A stretch of DNA of 64,000 nucleotides from Catonia carolina (Eukaryota; Arthropoda; Insecta; Hemiptera; Achilidae): NCBI GenBank assembly GCA_035578175.1, contig JAQMRL010000002.1, positions 99,054,748 to 99,118,747 on the forward strand, in the 5' to 3' direction. Both the position numbers and the translations under genes were made by a program. The notes below the pieces were generated by a model. The model saw nothing but the letters and a program-made list of their open reading frames with translations, was not told where the DNA came from and made no database searches. This document shows positions 36,201 through 46,429 of the stretch, one piece after another. How positions within the stretch are numbered: position 1 is the first letter of the stretch; each line of letters starts with the position of its first letter.

Positions 36201-39200
36201 CAAAAAATATAAATTATAAATTTTTATGAAAGGCTTTGATACTAATCAAGTGAATTCCGGGTTACAGTTGACTATTAAAATAAAACGACAACAATAACGA
36301 CAATTACAGCGGTAATTAGTACTATTTAGTAAAAGTAAAACACGCCATGACTTGTTGACAAAATACTATAACACTAAAAACTTCGGGATTCTTCTTTCAG
36401 GCGCTATACTTTCGCTGTTATCCAACAGGAGAATAACCAGGTGATTTAGGTGCTGAAAAAGACAATTTTTTTTCAATGAACTATAAAAGAAATTACGGAA
36501 ACTTCAGTCACTTCTACTTTAATATCACTTTTGACATTTTTAGTTTCTGCGCCTGTGTGGTAAAAAATATTATTGTAAAGAGTCTCATACTATAAAATAT
36601 TTGCAGTTCATAAAGAACCAGAACAGTAAAAAAACTACTAATTTTGTTAAAAAATGAATTTGACTAATTTTCTATCATTTAGTACATTTTCCAGGCTTAT
36701 TATGAAGTTGAAAATGGCATCCCTATAAAAACGATTGTGGTGGAATCTTCCACTTTCATAAAATCCTTCTCTATCAAAATTACAGGTCTGAAGTGCATTT
36801 GAACCCACGAATGGACATAAAAAGATAAAAAAAAGAAGGATCTACAGCGTTTAAGTTAAATATTTTCCCACGGATATTGAACATTTTCTTTTTAAAACAC
36901 AAAATCGGTTAATAGCTGTTTGAGGTTAGTACCACTCTGTTACATTTATACGGGTAAACAAATAGTATTGTAAAATCTTTTTTGTATTAAGAACTTCATA
37001 AATTTGTGTAAACTATTTTGTGACAGACAACTTAAAGAAGCTAGAACACAGGTCGACAAGGTAGCAAGATTTATTGGTTGCCTCTGAGAGATGATTTGTA
37101 AAAATGAATTTATATTTTAGGAGAACGAAGTCAACTATTCGATTACTGGTTCGATTACTTGTCAGGTCTGACGTTTTTCATCACTCGTTTTCATTGATCG
37201 CTCTTCATCGTCTGCATTAGCAGTAATGTACTCAACAGTCGAATGTAAAAAAGTTTGGAAAACAGTTACAATAAATCCAAGAAAAATTAGTTTTCTCTTG
37301 ACATCAGTTCTAAAGTAGCCTGTAAAACCTACTTCCATTGCAAGTCTTACGGTACGTATTTCCTTAATGAATTGATTTAAGTTTATTTTTTTATGGCCTC
37401 CATTCACCCCTTACAGCCATCCCAACCTCCATGAAAGGAACTAACAGGGAAGCGGGGACTACCTACATAAGTTGAAGAAGTGCAGCAACAGATAGAAATC
37501 CTTGAAACGCTGCACTTACCTAACGGGACGTAAATCTAGGGGACGTCAAAAGAAAAACACTTAACTACGTATGCCTATAAGCCTGTAAGTAAATTTGTGC
37601 AGGGATTGGCAATGATACCACACATACAGCATGGAAAGATAACAAGAAGAAAGAATAAAAACACCAATAAAAGAAAAGCAACCAAGCTAACAGCCAAGTA
37701 AAAAAAAACAATTAGGAATATCAAAACAGGAGTCCTATATGACTTAAAAACGCTGGGTAAAAAACGAGTAAAAATTACTTTTAACGTTTACACGTATCCT
37801 CCATACCGTATTCCTCTGAGAACAACCGGAGCTTGCGGTGCACCAGTAAGATGGCAAGATCAAGGCGGTGGCGGTTCATATTTTCAAAAACAGTTGAAGA
37901 GTTGCAAAAAATCAAAAAAAACTTTAGTATACTAATAACTATCCGCGAGACTCCCGAGAAAAATAAAATGTAAAATACAAACATACAAATCAACTGTGTG
38001 ACACCGCAAATATAAAACAACTAACGTACACGTACAAAACACAGCAGGTGGCTGGTCAACCCGTAGCAATCGCTTCACTATTATTCAGGGACGGGTGGAG
38101 ACAAGGCGTGCATTTTTGCCACTAACTATCCGTTTTCATGGCAACCCGTTCGCGCTGGAAGAGAAGCAGCAGCCACCCGTCTAACTCTTCACTTGATCAT
38201 GTATTACGTTTATTACGAGCATTACAAGGTCAAATTAAAACCTTAAAAAGCGCTCTAAGCAGATACAATAATTTTATGTACTTTTTTACATGACACTTCT
38301 TCATTTATTTTAAATCAAAAAATAATTTTAACAGAATTTATACTTTTTTGTGAGAAATAAACCTCGATACTATCCAGAAAATAGGTAACTCTTCAGTTGA
38401 ATAGCCAGATCAAGAACGAAGATTTCCAAAAAATCTTGTAAACAGAATGAATCCTAATCATTGAGCGAATCGGACTAAATCACAAATAACGAAAATCAAA
38501 AGAGGTACGGGTTAGCTCCTAAACGATGAAAAGACACTTGGTCATCAGTGTCATAGAGGCATAATCTGACAGAATAAGATTATTGTAGTATATAAAATTT
38601 TGTTGTAGATTTTGTCTTACAACCCGTACTAATTTTTAATTAAAACGTGTATAATATTATGTGTCTAATTATTGACTTACCAGCATCAAAAATGGTCAAA
38701 AAGTAAAAAATTAAGTATTAAATAAGTAGAAAGTATTAGTATTAGAGCAGGTTTCCGAGTAAGTAAGTGCGGTTTATCCGCAGGCTACCATTTCTTTATT
38801 ATTGATTTAGTTACAAAAATCGTAACATAAAATATTTATAACGCAATTTCCTGCTAGTAAGCGCCCTAGCCTCATAATACCAAAAACGAACAAATATTAT
38901 TTTTATCTTTGCCTAATTGTTTTTTTTAATGGATCAGAATTTAATTTTACACAGACTGAAACAATAGTATCTGATTACAATAGCAAATAGTTAAGTGCTG
39001 GCAATTTCAAAGAGGTTTTATATTACATGGTAGTTTACGAGATTGAAGAGGAGACAAAATGCTTAAAGTCAAAACAAATATGGCAGGCAACCCAATCCGT
39101 CCTTTCAATCACATCAAATGACAGCTTTTACTAAAAACTACGTCATCCAATGATGATGATAATGTTTGATGATTGTAAACAAAGAAAATTACTCCGCACC

Positions 39201-42200
39201 CCTACGCTATATTGAATTTACCATCCACCATGTCATTACTTCGCCTCTTTAAACTTCAACCACTAGAAACTGTCAATTTTCTTTCATAGTAGAATGTTAG
39301 AAGATTACTCGTGAAAATATTGTAAATTGGCTACTTTACCCAGCTTTGTCTGAATTAGAGTCAGCGCTCACATTGTAAATTCGATGGGTTAGAGTCAGCG
39401 GATCTAATAATTTTTAAATTTACCGATTCTTGTACCGTTCAAATCCATTTTATACCTCTACTTAGTAATAAATTAGCATAACTCAATTCCTAACGGTTTT
39501 AAAATTACAAAATTTCGTATCTCCAATTTTTGTTACTTGTTTCGCGTCAAATAAACGTAAGAGCTTTCACACTTTTGTGTTGCTAACAAACGAAGAAAAT
39601 ATCAAGAGTCAGATTAGCGTATGAGGAGTTACGCTTCTTTGTTCCCAAGCAGAACAGCTGAATTCATTTAGAGTTGTAATAAGCAGATGGAGTTACGGTT
39701 CTGTGACTTCACTCTCAGTTGTTTAAAAAATTATTCAGTTAGCTTATTACCGCTGAATTTTAGTCAATACCCGCTAAATTTCTAGTTGATAAGAGTATGG
39801 GTATGCCCATAGCAGGCAGGTGAAGTGTTAAATTCATAGCACTCGATCTGTTGGTTCCAGAGCTACAAAAAATAGTTCTGTTTCTTATCGCATAGTCAGC
39901 CAATTATATGACTGAACTATTTAAGAACAGAAGAGGTAAAGGTGTGAAAGACACTAAACAGAGTTGTCTCCTCTGAGAGTAATGAATTTCACTATACAGC
40001 CAGATCCTGTGGTGAATGAAGTGAAGGTGTCATTTGCAGGGTGGAAAGTGGGTGCTTTTCGGAGGGAGTGGCCTGCTAATAAGCATACTGTTTCAGTCAG
40101 TGAAGAAGGTAATATTGCCTACCTCACTCCTTGTTTTTACTTAGCAAAACCTATAGAGGTTTAAACCAGCCTTTCGGCTTTTGACCTAAACAACAAGAGT
40201 ATGGGTTTATTTTAGACGTGTAGGTACACTTCGCACGCATTCGTAAGTTGAAAAGTTAATTTTTAGAGTTCATTATTTTTATTCCTTCAACTTCTTCTTG
40301 ACATGCTGAAATCGCAGCTTTGAAAATTACCATGAACTTTCTTGGTATTGATTTTACGGCATTATTTTTAACTAATTATGTTCAAATGCTCCATCATTTT
40401 TTTAACACCTGAAATATTATCTACGAAATATTATCAGCCATCACTTGAGTTAACTATCGTTGGAATATCTCATTTGTTTACGAGTTTCCCATTAGGTATT
40501 CGGTTTGCCTGTGGTTTCATCATCTAAAGCTTTTGTCAAATATGGCTTTTAAGTATACTTTAAATAGAATGATAGAGGTAGGATACATAATTTGCCTTCC
40601 TCCCTTCTGTATTTTGATGTTTTTTTGTTAAATTGTCATCTACACCAATCTCTGCCGTTTGATTTCAATACAGATTCAGAATAATTTAAAACTATGTCCA
40701 TCAACTCCCTTGTTTTCAAGTATTTAAATTAGTCGCCCTTGTTGAATACCTTTTCATAATTAATTAGGTAAAAGTATGCAAACTTTTTATATTCAAACAT
40801 CTTGGCAACAAAAAATGTATTCTAAGCAACTAAAGTCTTGTTCCCAGTGCTTTTATAATCAGAGTTGGGTATTACTCACTCTAGTTTTCTTGTATATTCT
40901 TAGATATATAATTAAAAAGAAACACACATTTTGAGAATATTATTTGGAGCAATCCTTTGCATTGTTTTTGGCATTACTAATACTTCAGCCGTTGAAGAGG
41001 TATTCGGCCTTTTGTTTAAGTCAGTTAGATGGCGCGCGTTCTCTTTCTCAATTAGATTAATAATTTCAGTAGATAACTCGTCTGGTTCTGCTTTAATATT
41101 TTGAATTTTTAATCACAAAAGTTAGCAAATTTCTATTAAAATAATCGTGATAGAAAAACGTTAAGTACAAAGCTTATAATTTTTTTGTTAGCACCTGATC
41201 CTTTTAATAACTCACTTTAACACTGTAATTAAGAGAAAGCCCGATTTTAATGGAATATTTGCAAAAAACATATATACTTGCCGCTTAGTTAAACACCGGA
41301 AAGAACTTTTAAGTACCAGGGTTAAGAAATTGTGAGTTCTTCCATGTTATAATTTCCTGACTCCAGCGGGGAATGGAACTCAGAAATTTCCGCTTTGCAA
41401 TCTACCGCTCATTGACTGCTTCTTGGAGGCGGCCATCACGTTATTGTTATTACAGAAATTCTATAATTCGTGACCTGCGGTATATATTTTTGTTAGAAAT
41501 ATCTAGCAGGATTCAAAGTTGTAATAATTAAATACTAACAAATTGACATCCAGCTTAAGAAAGTACAACACATTTTTGATGAAACCTGACTGTTTTAAAG
41601 CGGTAATTTATAAATACAACAATTCGACCACCAATCAGTCACGAAGGTGACAAATTTTTGTTAGTTTCTACGTTTCTATATTTTTATATTGTTATATTAT
41701 TGTGCGTCATCTTAATGTTGCAAAAAATACTCGTACCTTAATATAAAATTAACTAAACGTTTTGGTCTAGCAATAAACCAAATTAAATTCTTAAGAGTAG
41801 AGTCCAACGTATGAATAAAGTTATTTAAAAGTCATAATAATTTAAAAAATTAGAATACTTCTAAAGTTATTTTTCATATTTTCAGTTGTATTGTTATTCA
41901 TTACCATGGGCCAGACAGATATGAATGTATTTAATGGTTTGTAAACATCAACTGTGAAAGAATTTTGTTTTGATACGGTCCATGAATTTTCCCTTTTTAT
42001 ATTAAAAAAATAGAGCAAAGCCTTTATATATGTTTGTACACGTGCACATTTTACTCCACTTTTTAATTATGAAAAATACTCGTTTCCCTTTTAAATGTTT
42101 TTCTTTTTCGTTTTTCTGTTTCAATCGTATATTATTTTGTGAAAACACCTACGAATAAACAAGTGTATTAATCATTTTTATTTCTCCTAACAATTTATTC

Positions 42201-43816
42201 GGTGCGTTGAGAAATTGACTCGTTGGTTTAGTTCTCAGTGAAACTGCTTTTTATCCCATGGATTGCGGGTTTATTACATGTCAAATTTAGTGATACATTC
42301 ATAGTTAATAGCCTTCAGACGAGCCCAGTCAGTCAGCTAGTAGAAAGTCGCTATTAATTAACAAAAATTCATGCCAAATCACATAAAAAAATACAGCGAA
42401 AATTAGTGATCAATTGGATAGTTGTCAATAAAGTATAGTTCCCAACTAAAAATAAAAAAACTTAAAAAAAAAATCATCGTTAATCTCCATTGTACAGGTA
42501 TCCATCCTGCAATAAATAAAAATAAAAAATGAACAGAAGTGAAAAAGTACGCACGGAGAATTACTAAAGAAGGATGGTTCAGAATTTGTTAATTAGTTTT
42601 TTCTTAAAAGGTAATATAAGACCATATAAAGTGACTTAGGACATTTCTGGAAGTTCTTTTAGTAGCCCACATTCTCCGTATTCGTTCACCCGTCTGTTAT
42701 CGTGTAGGTGTATCTCATATCTTTTGTCCTCCCGGTATTCTATTTTTGATCTTCATGGAAGCCCTTAAATTAGTCAGTAATTAATTGTCGAAATTAAATT
42801 CAATCCATTATGTCTTCTCGGTTTATTCCAATTTTTTCAATATCCCTTCCGGCGCCTAAATCATACCTTAAATCACCTATCCGACACCTTAAATCGGCTG
42901 TTTATTGTCAAAAGTTGTTTTGCCAACCACTCTATACACTCTATGTTCTGATCCACTCTATACAAGTGTCCGTGGAATTCTTGTCTTTTTTTATGAATGT
43001 TCGTTTTTCTTGTATAGTTCTCCTCGTAACTATACTTCTCCTCGTAAACTGTACTGTACGTTTACTACCTTCAGACCTATATCTTACGGAGGGTCTTTCT
43101 CTTGAATTTCTCTGCTTTTTAGATCAGCCGATTTTCAGTCAGGTCTGGAGTTTTTTTAATTACCTAATTCATAACCCACGTCCAAACCAAGGCTTATTCA
43201 TTCAATAGCAATCAATAAACATCATCACTCAATAAAAAAATTAATTAAACAAATTTTAAGGAACTCACTCGCATACGAGTGAGTTAAATAAAAGAATATA
43301 ATAAGATAAATATTAAAAAACTAAAAACATTTTGATCTTGGTTTGTCTCTTGAGTGTTTTCTTCTTATACAAGTGGTGAGTTCTTCGGAATGCACCCCAA
43401 CTCACCTCGTCGGCTGTTGTTCACTTCCTTTTCGCAGGTCTTCAGTTGCGTTATCGCCCTGAGATAATCAAAGTTATCAAATTTTTCAATTTTTCCGTTA
43501 TTTTATTGTCGTTATTTAGTTATTTTTATAACTAAATAATTATAACGCATGATCGCACTGCGGTGATCACGCGTCATTCTCACTCTAATTCAAAAATGAA
43601 CTTTATTTTAAAAAACAACCCTCGTTGATGATATTTTATTAACGATATTAAAATAAAAAATTTATTAATTAAAACAATACCAGCTAGTGCTAACTGCATG
43701 ATAAAAAAGTTCATCCTCGATTTTCTTCTGTGACCACATCTTAGGGCTAATAATACTCCACAATTTCCCACTACGATCAGCACAAAAAGACCCCACAAAA
43801 TTGCAAATTGCTCTGT
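24084..43816 (-). CDS. CCAPR: CCAP receptor (class A GPCR), 6 exons, N-terminus missing
   Basis: Joined exons 43816-43681, 36031-35928, 33403-33310, 29292-29035, 28125-28030 and 24262-24084 (867 nt) read through without a stop, with every split codon restored. The 288 residues carry TM1 (GNCGVLL), LALAD at TM2, the TM3 Cys (about 73), DRY (97-99), an extracellular QCWIEF Cys (about 148), [19 protein letters not shown] in loop 3, [15 protein letters not shown] in TM6 and SAANPLIYC in TM7. The loop-3 and TM6-7 blocks match the insect crustacean cardioactive peptide receptor as I know it. That receptor is a plasma-membrane protein acting through G proteins in ecdysis and cardiac or gut control. 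The N-terminal extracellular exon or exons must lie above 43816. The tail after NPLIYC is only nine residues, so a further 3' exon is possible. Introns are 7.6, 2.5, 4.0, 0.9 and 3.8 kb. Confidence 0.93.
24395..25520 (+). pseudogene. Jockey-type LINE: ORF1 end, ORF2 start and endonuclease part
   Basis: The ORF1 C-terminus has a CCHC knuckle ([15 protein letters not shown] near 24430) and, allowing an in-frame stop, continues to a TAA at 24792-24794. ORF2 begins at the next base (ATG 24795-24797), a spacing common in Jockey elements. ORF2 carries apurinic-endonuclease motifs: LISETHF (about 24900), [11 protein letters not shown] (about 24985) and, after a frameshift near 25100, [14 protein letters not shown] (about 25170-25215), with SSDHI near 25400. 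A stop stands where WNANG is expected. The RT domain is absent; the sequence ends at the palindromic array. Confidence 0.88.
25521..26440. repeat. Palindromic array: one inverted plus three direct ~200-bp units
   Basis: The core 'ctaagtcattaagaatt..accagga' with 'cataatgtt.aaagaggtgttgc' occurs eight times in strictly alternating orientation (about 25617+, 25731-, 25823+, 25913-, 26056+, 26157-, 26278+, 26343-). Two core subtypes exist, AGGAAGGC (a) and AGGACAGC (b). The order is +a -b | +b -a | +b -a | +b -a. The first pair is thus the reverse complement of the other three. Spacers carry 'tctccccacaaagtgaga' or its complement. The left half (25534-25797) mirrors 25803-26065 almost base for base, giving a palindrome centred near 25800. 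No coding capacity is evident. Confidence 0.92.
26441..26971. other. CCAP-receptor intron sequence
   Basis: AT-rich, with short (TAAC/TAAG/TAAA)n runs near 26760-26810. The Jockey ORF2 frame does not resume here. Confidence 0.5.
26972..27071. repeat. Two-copy tandem duplication, 50-bp unit
   Basis: 49 consecutive bases (starting 'caagcatttaaataattta', ending 'gtacgttgca') are repeated exactly at 26972 and 27022. The second half of the unit is the SINE-C 3' end, so the SINE tail and adjoining AT tract were duplicated together. Confidence 0.9.
27045..27320 (-). repeat. SINE-C copy with tRNA-like head
   Basis: On the minus strand the element starts near 27318 with a tRNA-like head: GGTTGATGCTGCGAGGGG, then a perfect B box GGTTCAAATCC. 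A body of about 200 bp ends in 'ttgaacagattgcaacgtac' and an A/T-rich tail. Fragments recur at 7455, 10365, 19197 and 22884. Confidence 0.85.
27321..28029. other. CCAP-receptor intron sequence
   Basis: No recognised element; a weak plus-strand open frame at 27446-27661 shows no motif. Confidence 0.45.
28030..28125 (-). CDS. CCAPR: CCAP receptor exon: intracellular loop 3 to TM6 start
   Basis: Reverse-strand acceptor tttctttag precedes 28125. The exon begins AA (completing a Lys codon) and encodes [25 protein letters not shown] and TFIIVL. It ends with G before the donor GTACGT. The RRASSRGII...AKVKTVKM block is highly characteristic of insect CCAP receptors. Confidence 0.94.
28415..28735 (-). 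CDS. Unrecognised 106-aa open frame with splice acceptor
   Basis: The frame begins at an ATG (28735) in good context (aaaATGG). A pyrimidine run ending in ctacag lies 11 bases before the ATG on the minus strand. It encodes a protein with an acidic patch ([12 protein letters not shown] around residues 38-49) and a Cys-Cys pair (around 52-53), ending ...SHDLCLK. No signal peptide, membrane segment or known domain is seen. Composition is less AT-rich and more coding-like than nearby intron DNA. It lies in the 0.9-kb CCAP-receptor intron on the same strand, so it could be an alternative exon, a nested gene or a retained piece of an unknown repeat. Confidence 0.4.
   Translation of the reverse strand: MADCKRFFRISQKKSNLQPSHKIFKHSVSFSPALSSLDVDNYDDNDADSVYCCLKEFHGYITKLLLQINKSGYHSFTRSLNALNLVQNSITKESALVLVSHDLCLK
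29035..29292 (-). CDS. CCAPR: CCAP receptor exon: TM4-TM5
   Basis: Acceptor (reverse strand tgtttaag) precedes 29292. GG completes a Trp codon, followed by [19 protein letters not shown] (TM4), the loop with [12 protein letters not shown], and [19 protein letters not shown] (TM5), to [10 protein letters not shown]. It ends before a consensus donor GTAAGT. The extracellular Cys of QCW should pair with the TM3 Cys in the upstream exon. Confidence 0.95.
29400..29540 (+). repeat. SINE-T fragment
   Basis: Contains the B box AGTTCGATTCCC, then 'cagtcaggtctagcatttttcatc', as in the fuller copies at 61080-61256 and 63750-63910. Confidence 0.7.
29627..30040 (-). repeat. Full-length SINE-A with target duplication
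   Basis: The element (29640-30027, 388 bp, minus strand) is bracketed by a perfect 13-bp repeat ATTTCTATACTGT at 29627-29639 and 30028-30040. Its ends agree with the full copies at 3354 and 39803. This and the other two define the family boundaries. Confidence 0.92.
30041..32139. other. CCAP-receptor intron sequence with a SINE-T fragment
   Basis: A plus-strand SINE-T remnant lies at about 31630-31765 ('ggattcaattcctggtcag...ttttttcatcatt...gcattagcatt'). The open frame 31453-31776 overlaps it and is not a gene. Nothing else is recognised. Confidence 0.55.
32150..32800 (+). repeat. Tandem repeat, ~130-135-bp unit, about 3.5 copies
   Basis: Units start with 'gattacgaatccgaaa' at 32487, 32617 and 32752 (periods 130 and 135). 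They continue with 'tttgttgctatctcttgtagtttctgac', 'cgacttcttgttttgggccacttccg' and 'cccactaacag'. A more diverged unit at about 32150-32279 is interrupted at its end by the MITE 32280-32483. The last unit stops near 32800. Confidence 0.88.
32280..32483. mobile_element. Harbinger-like MITE inserted in the tandem repeat
   Basis: Inverted ends of about 45 bp: left GGGTAAGACCACACTG... and right (reverse) GGGTAAACCCACACTG..., both followed by GG.CAACAAAACAGTTGCG and AAACGTT. CTA occurs directly on both sides (32277-32279 and 32484-32486). A 3-bp target duplication and a GGG start fit PIF/Harbinger. A second inverted pair (gcaacacacactggacc at about 32368 and about 32437) lies inside. There is no coding capacity. 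Confidence 0.8.
32801..33309. other. Intron stretch with two repeat fragments
   Basis: About 33030-33120 matches the repeat at 19735-19850. A minus-strand SINE-G copy lies at about 33165-33265 ('gaccttgccgggaatcaagacccggg' to 'ttacgccacgttgg'). Confidence 0.55.
33310..33403 (-). CDS. CCAPR: CCAP receptor exon: TM3 with DRY motif
   Basis: Acceptor (reverse strand ttccag) precedes 33403 and donor T|GTAAGT follows 33310. It encodes [20 protein letters not shown] and [11 protein letters not shown]; the DRY motif contacts the G protein. The last base is the first base of a split Trp codon. Confidence 0.96.
33404..35927. other. CCAP-receptor intron with a short minisatellite
   Basis: At about 34538-34640 an 'atatcaaagta'-type motif recurs six or seven times. 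At 35505-35545 'aaaattacatcatattaat' is tandemly repeated twice. No gene is supported. Confidence 0.55.
35928..36031 (-). CDS. CCAPR: CCAP receptor exon: TM2 to TM3 start
   Basis: Acceptor (reverse strand tgattttacag) precedes 36031 and donor CAG|GTAATG follows 35928. AT completes the conserved TM2 Asp codon. The exon then encodes [30 protein letters not shown], including the conserved TM3 disulphide Cys. It ends in phase 0. Confidence 0.95.
36032..37879. other. CCAP-receptor intron sequence
   Basis: A plus-strand SINE-T remnant spans about 37135-37265 ('ggttcgattacttgtcaggtctgacgtttttcatc...gcattagcagtaatg'). No other element or gene is recognised. Confidence 0.5.
37880..38410. repeat. Dispersed ~560-bp repeat, copy 2
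   Basis: Collinear with 23150-23705 in the same orientation, with many substitutions but long exact blocks such as 'tgtacttttttacatgacac'. The minus-strand open frame 37781-38020 overlaps its edge and is not a gene. Confidence 0.75.
38411..39790. other. CCAP-receptor intron sequence
   Basis: No recognised feature. Confidence 0.45.
39791..40206 (+). repeat. Full-length SINE-A with target duplication
   Basis: The element (39803-40194, 392 bp, plus strand) is bracketed by a perfect 12-bp repeat AAGAGTATGGGT at 39791-39802 and 40195-40206. It reads from 'atgcccatagcaggcaggtg' to 'gacctaaacaac'. The open frame 39964-40164 is internal to it and is not a gene. Confidence 0.92.
40207..43680. other. 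CCAP-receptor intron with SINE fragments
   Basis: A minus-strand SINE-G remnant lies at about 41345-41435 (ending 'cttggaggcggcc') and a plus-strand SINE-T remnant at about 43120-43200 ('gattttcagtcaggtctgg'). The longest open frame, 42810-43208 (132 codons), overlaps that SINE-T copy and shows no domain. Confidence 0.5.
43681..43816 (-). CDS. CCAPR: CCAP receptor exon: TM1 to TM2 start (most 5' exon found)
   Basis: Acceptor (reverse strand ccttttgtttcag) precedes 43816 and donor CTG|GTATTG follows 43681. It encodes [20 protein letters not shown] (TM1 with the conserved Asn), [11 protein letters not shown] and QLALA. The last base starts the Asp codon finished at 36031. Because it begins in phase 0 without a Met, an upstream coding exon is required. 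Confidence 0.95.
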
Positions 43817-46429
43817 CTGAAACAAAAGGAAATAAAAAATTAATTTTGTTAAATTACATTTTTTAATTGAAACATTAAAACAATAAGTCCATGTCTAACA
43901 CATTTATTAGTTTAATTTAAGTCACACAACTGCTTGATCGTTAACTTCTGACAATAGAAGCAACAATAAATACAATACACAAACACAAATATACAATGAT
44001 AGTAACAACAAAACGATACAATAAATACAATAGTAACAATAGTAGTGTTACAATTAAAACTGTGTTGGGTTTTAAGTTTTTGAGTTACTGGACGGGAATT
44101 GAATTTGGATATTCTCGCTTTGCAACTCAGCGCTCTTAACTAATGTGGTCTATAAATAATTTTGATAATTTTTATGTACTGCTTCCTTAACTAATGGTGG
44201 TCCAGTTTCTTAAGTAGCGATAGTAAAGGTTAATGAAATATTTAAAAAATTTCCTACGGTGTCAGAATTTTTTAGAACAAAGCAAGCATATGATTTAGAA
44301 TCTTCTTCGTAGCAGTTTGTTTAATCAAAGTTTAAATCTTTGGGTTGTAGTTGACGTAATCAAAATGTTTATGTTTTTCAAGATTAACTAGTCCGCGATG
44401 GTAATTTCCAGGTTGATACAATTCAAAAAAGTAAAAATATCAAAAATTTATTTTTTTCTTCGTTAAATATATCACTACAACACTATCCCAGATGTTCTTC
44501 ATCTACCTGATTGATTTGAGCAGAAGCAACGTTGTAAAAAGACTAAAAAAGTTACTTTCAATGAATTTAATTTTACCTTGAAATTCATAATAACAATATA
44601 GGATTTTTTACCAAAAACTATCTTCCAACAATTTTTTGCATTGTTTTTAGTATAAAAGTGTATCACATTATAAACGTTTCATTAGAATCATTTAAACTAA
44701 CTTATTTTGTTAAAATTTTAAATTACAAAAATAAACAGATATACCTTGTTTTAGTTTCGTGACTGCATAACAACTCAAAATTACTTTGAGTTATCTGGCA
44801 AAATTCGAAAACATGACAATTCACAACAATTTTAAATGCATAAATTTTATCATGTACTGTAATTGCAATATTTTATTCTTCTATAAAAAATTAAGCCAGA
44901 CAGAAATTTGAATTCCCTAATTTAATTAGATTCTTCTCTTCCCAAGTTTGTTTTTTAAAAAATATGTCAAAAAATTTAATTATTACCCTGACTTCCGGTA
45001 TTTATTGAGACAGTTTTAACAGATTTATCAGTTGGCAGACTATGTCTAAGGTTATAAAATATCATTAAATAATTTATGTTTTTGAGTACATTGATGTTTT
45101 CCATGACGATAAAAAAATTGTGTCCCCATAAATTTTTGAGTTTTAGTAAAGAATACGAACAACGATTATGTTGGGGGTTGTGTGAGTTAGTAAAGGGAGG
45201 TGATGAAGAAGTGCATTTAAAAGACCGGAACGGATTTCAGGTCGACTTGAAAGAATAGAGAAAAGAAAATGTTTTATTGTGCTCTTAAGTTCTTTTCCGC
45301 TTCGCGAACAACATCTTAAAATCTTAAGTAGTCAATATTTCCATTTTACCTTTTACCATATTGATTCACTTCCATTTAAGTTATGAAAAATACTGTTTCA
45401 AAGTTAACAAATAAAGTGTATAACCAATATTGTATTTTTGTATCATATTTCGGTAGTATAAAACGGAGTTTTTTGAGTTTTAATTCTGCCAATTACTGAT
45501 ATCTATACGTGTATAGCTCGGGAAAGTTAATTATAAGAAATTAACAAATCGGCCAAAGTTGAGATCAAGACACTCATAAAATTACTCATTTATTACTGAT
45601 AATACAGGTAAAGATCATATAAATCTTCCATTAATATTTCACAAGATTCATTTCATGTAACAGGGGTCCCAGGTTAGATTTTCGGTCAGGTCTGGCATCT
45701 TTTCATCACTCCTTTAAATTATCACCCGTCTACGCTTGTATTAGTAAAATGAGCAAAACAAAAGAAAGTATAACAATAAATAAATCAATAAAAAACAATT
45801 AGATAAAAGTAAGACTTTTTTACTTATTTATGGTAAAAATGGATAGAATACAAAATAGTTTAAACAAAAAACCTTGATGAAAACAAGCTATATCTCAAAA
45901 ATTAAACTCTGCGAAAAAGTAGTATACAACCAACAGCCTAGTTTGTCAAATTACCTTCACAGCTGTATTTTGTTTATCACTGTAATCCAAAATGTTATCA
46001 AGTTATCGCAAAATAAAGAAGGAATCCCGTATAACCTCTAACATTGGTATCTCCAAAGCAAGGTGGCCCGCACGACCCAGATCAGAAATAAAAAAATGAA
46101 AATGTCCTCTCCATAGGTAAAAAAATCTTCCTGTTATACAAGGTAATTAGATTTATTTTTTGTAGTACGTCTGAATCTTTTGCTCTTTCATACTTATGTA
46201 AACAACGACGGGTTATGATGAAAATAAGTGGTGAAAAGATACCAAACCTGACTTACAATCGAACCCGGGATTCCTGTTAATTAAAATTAATGCTGTGAAA
46301 TATTAGTGAAAGACTTTTATTCTTTTTAATAATTGAAAAAAGAATAATAATTATGTTATAATTATATTATAATTATTATTCTTTTCAAATCTTAAGTAAT
46401 ATCATTCCATAAATTCATTTTGACAAGAC
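43817..46429. other. Upstream CCAP-receptor region with SINE remnants
   Basis: Minus-strand SINE-G at about 44080-44150. Plus-strand SINE-T at about 45655-45790. Minus-strand SINE-T at about 46195-46290 (B-box strand 'gaacccgggattc'). A perfect 17-bp-arm AT palindrome lies at 46338-46354/46369-46385. No N-terminal receptor exon was recognised. Confidence 0.5.

Noticed and set aside
42810..43208. Longest single open frame (132 codons), Leu/Ser/Phe-rich with a hydrophobic stretch
   Set aside because: Its 3' part overlaps a SINE-T remnant and no domain is visible; probably chance in T-rich sequence.
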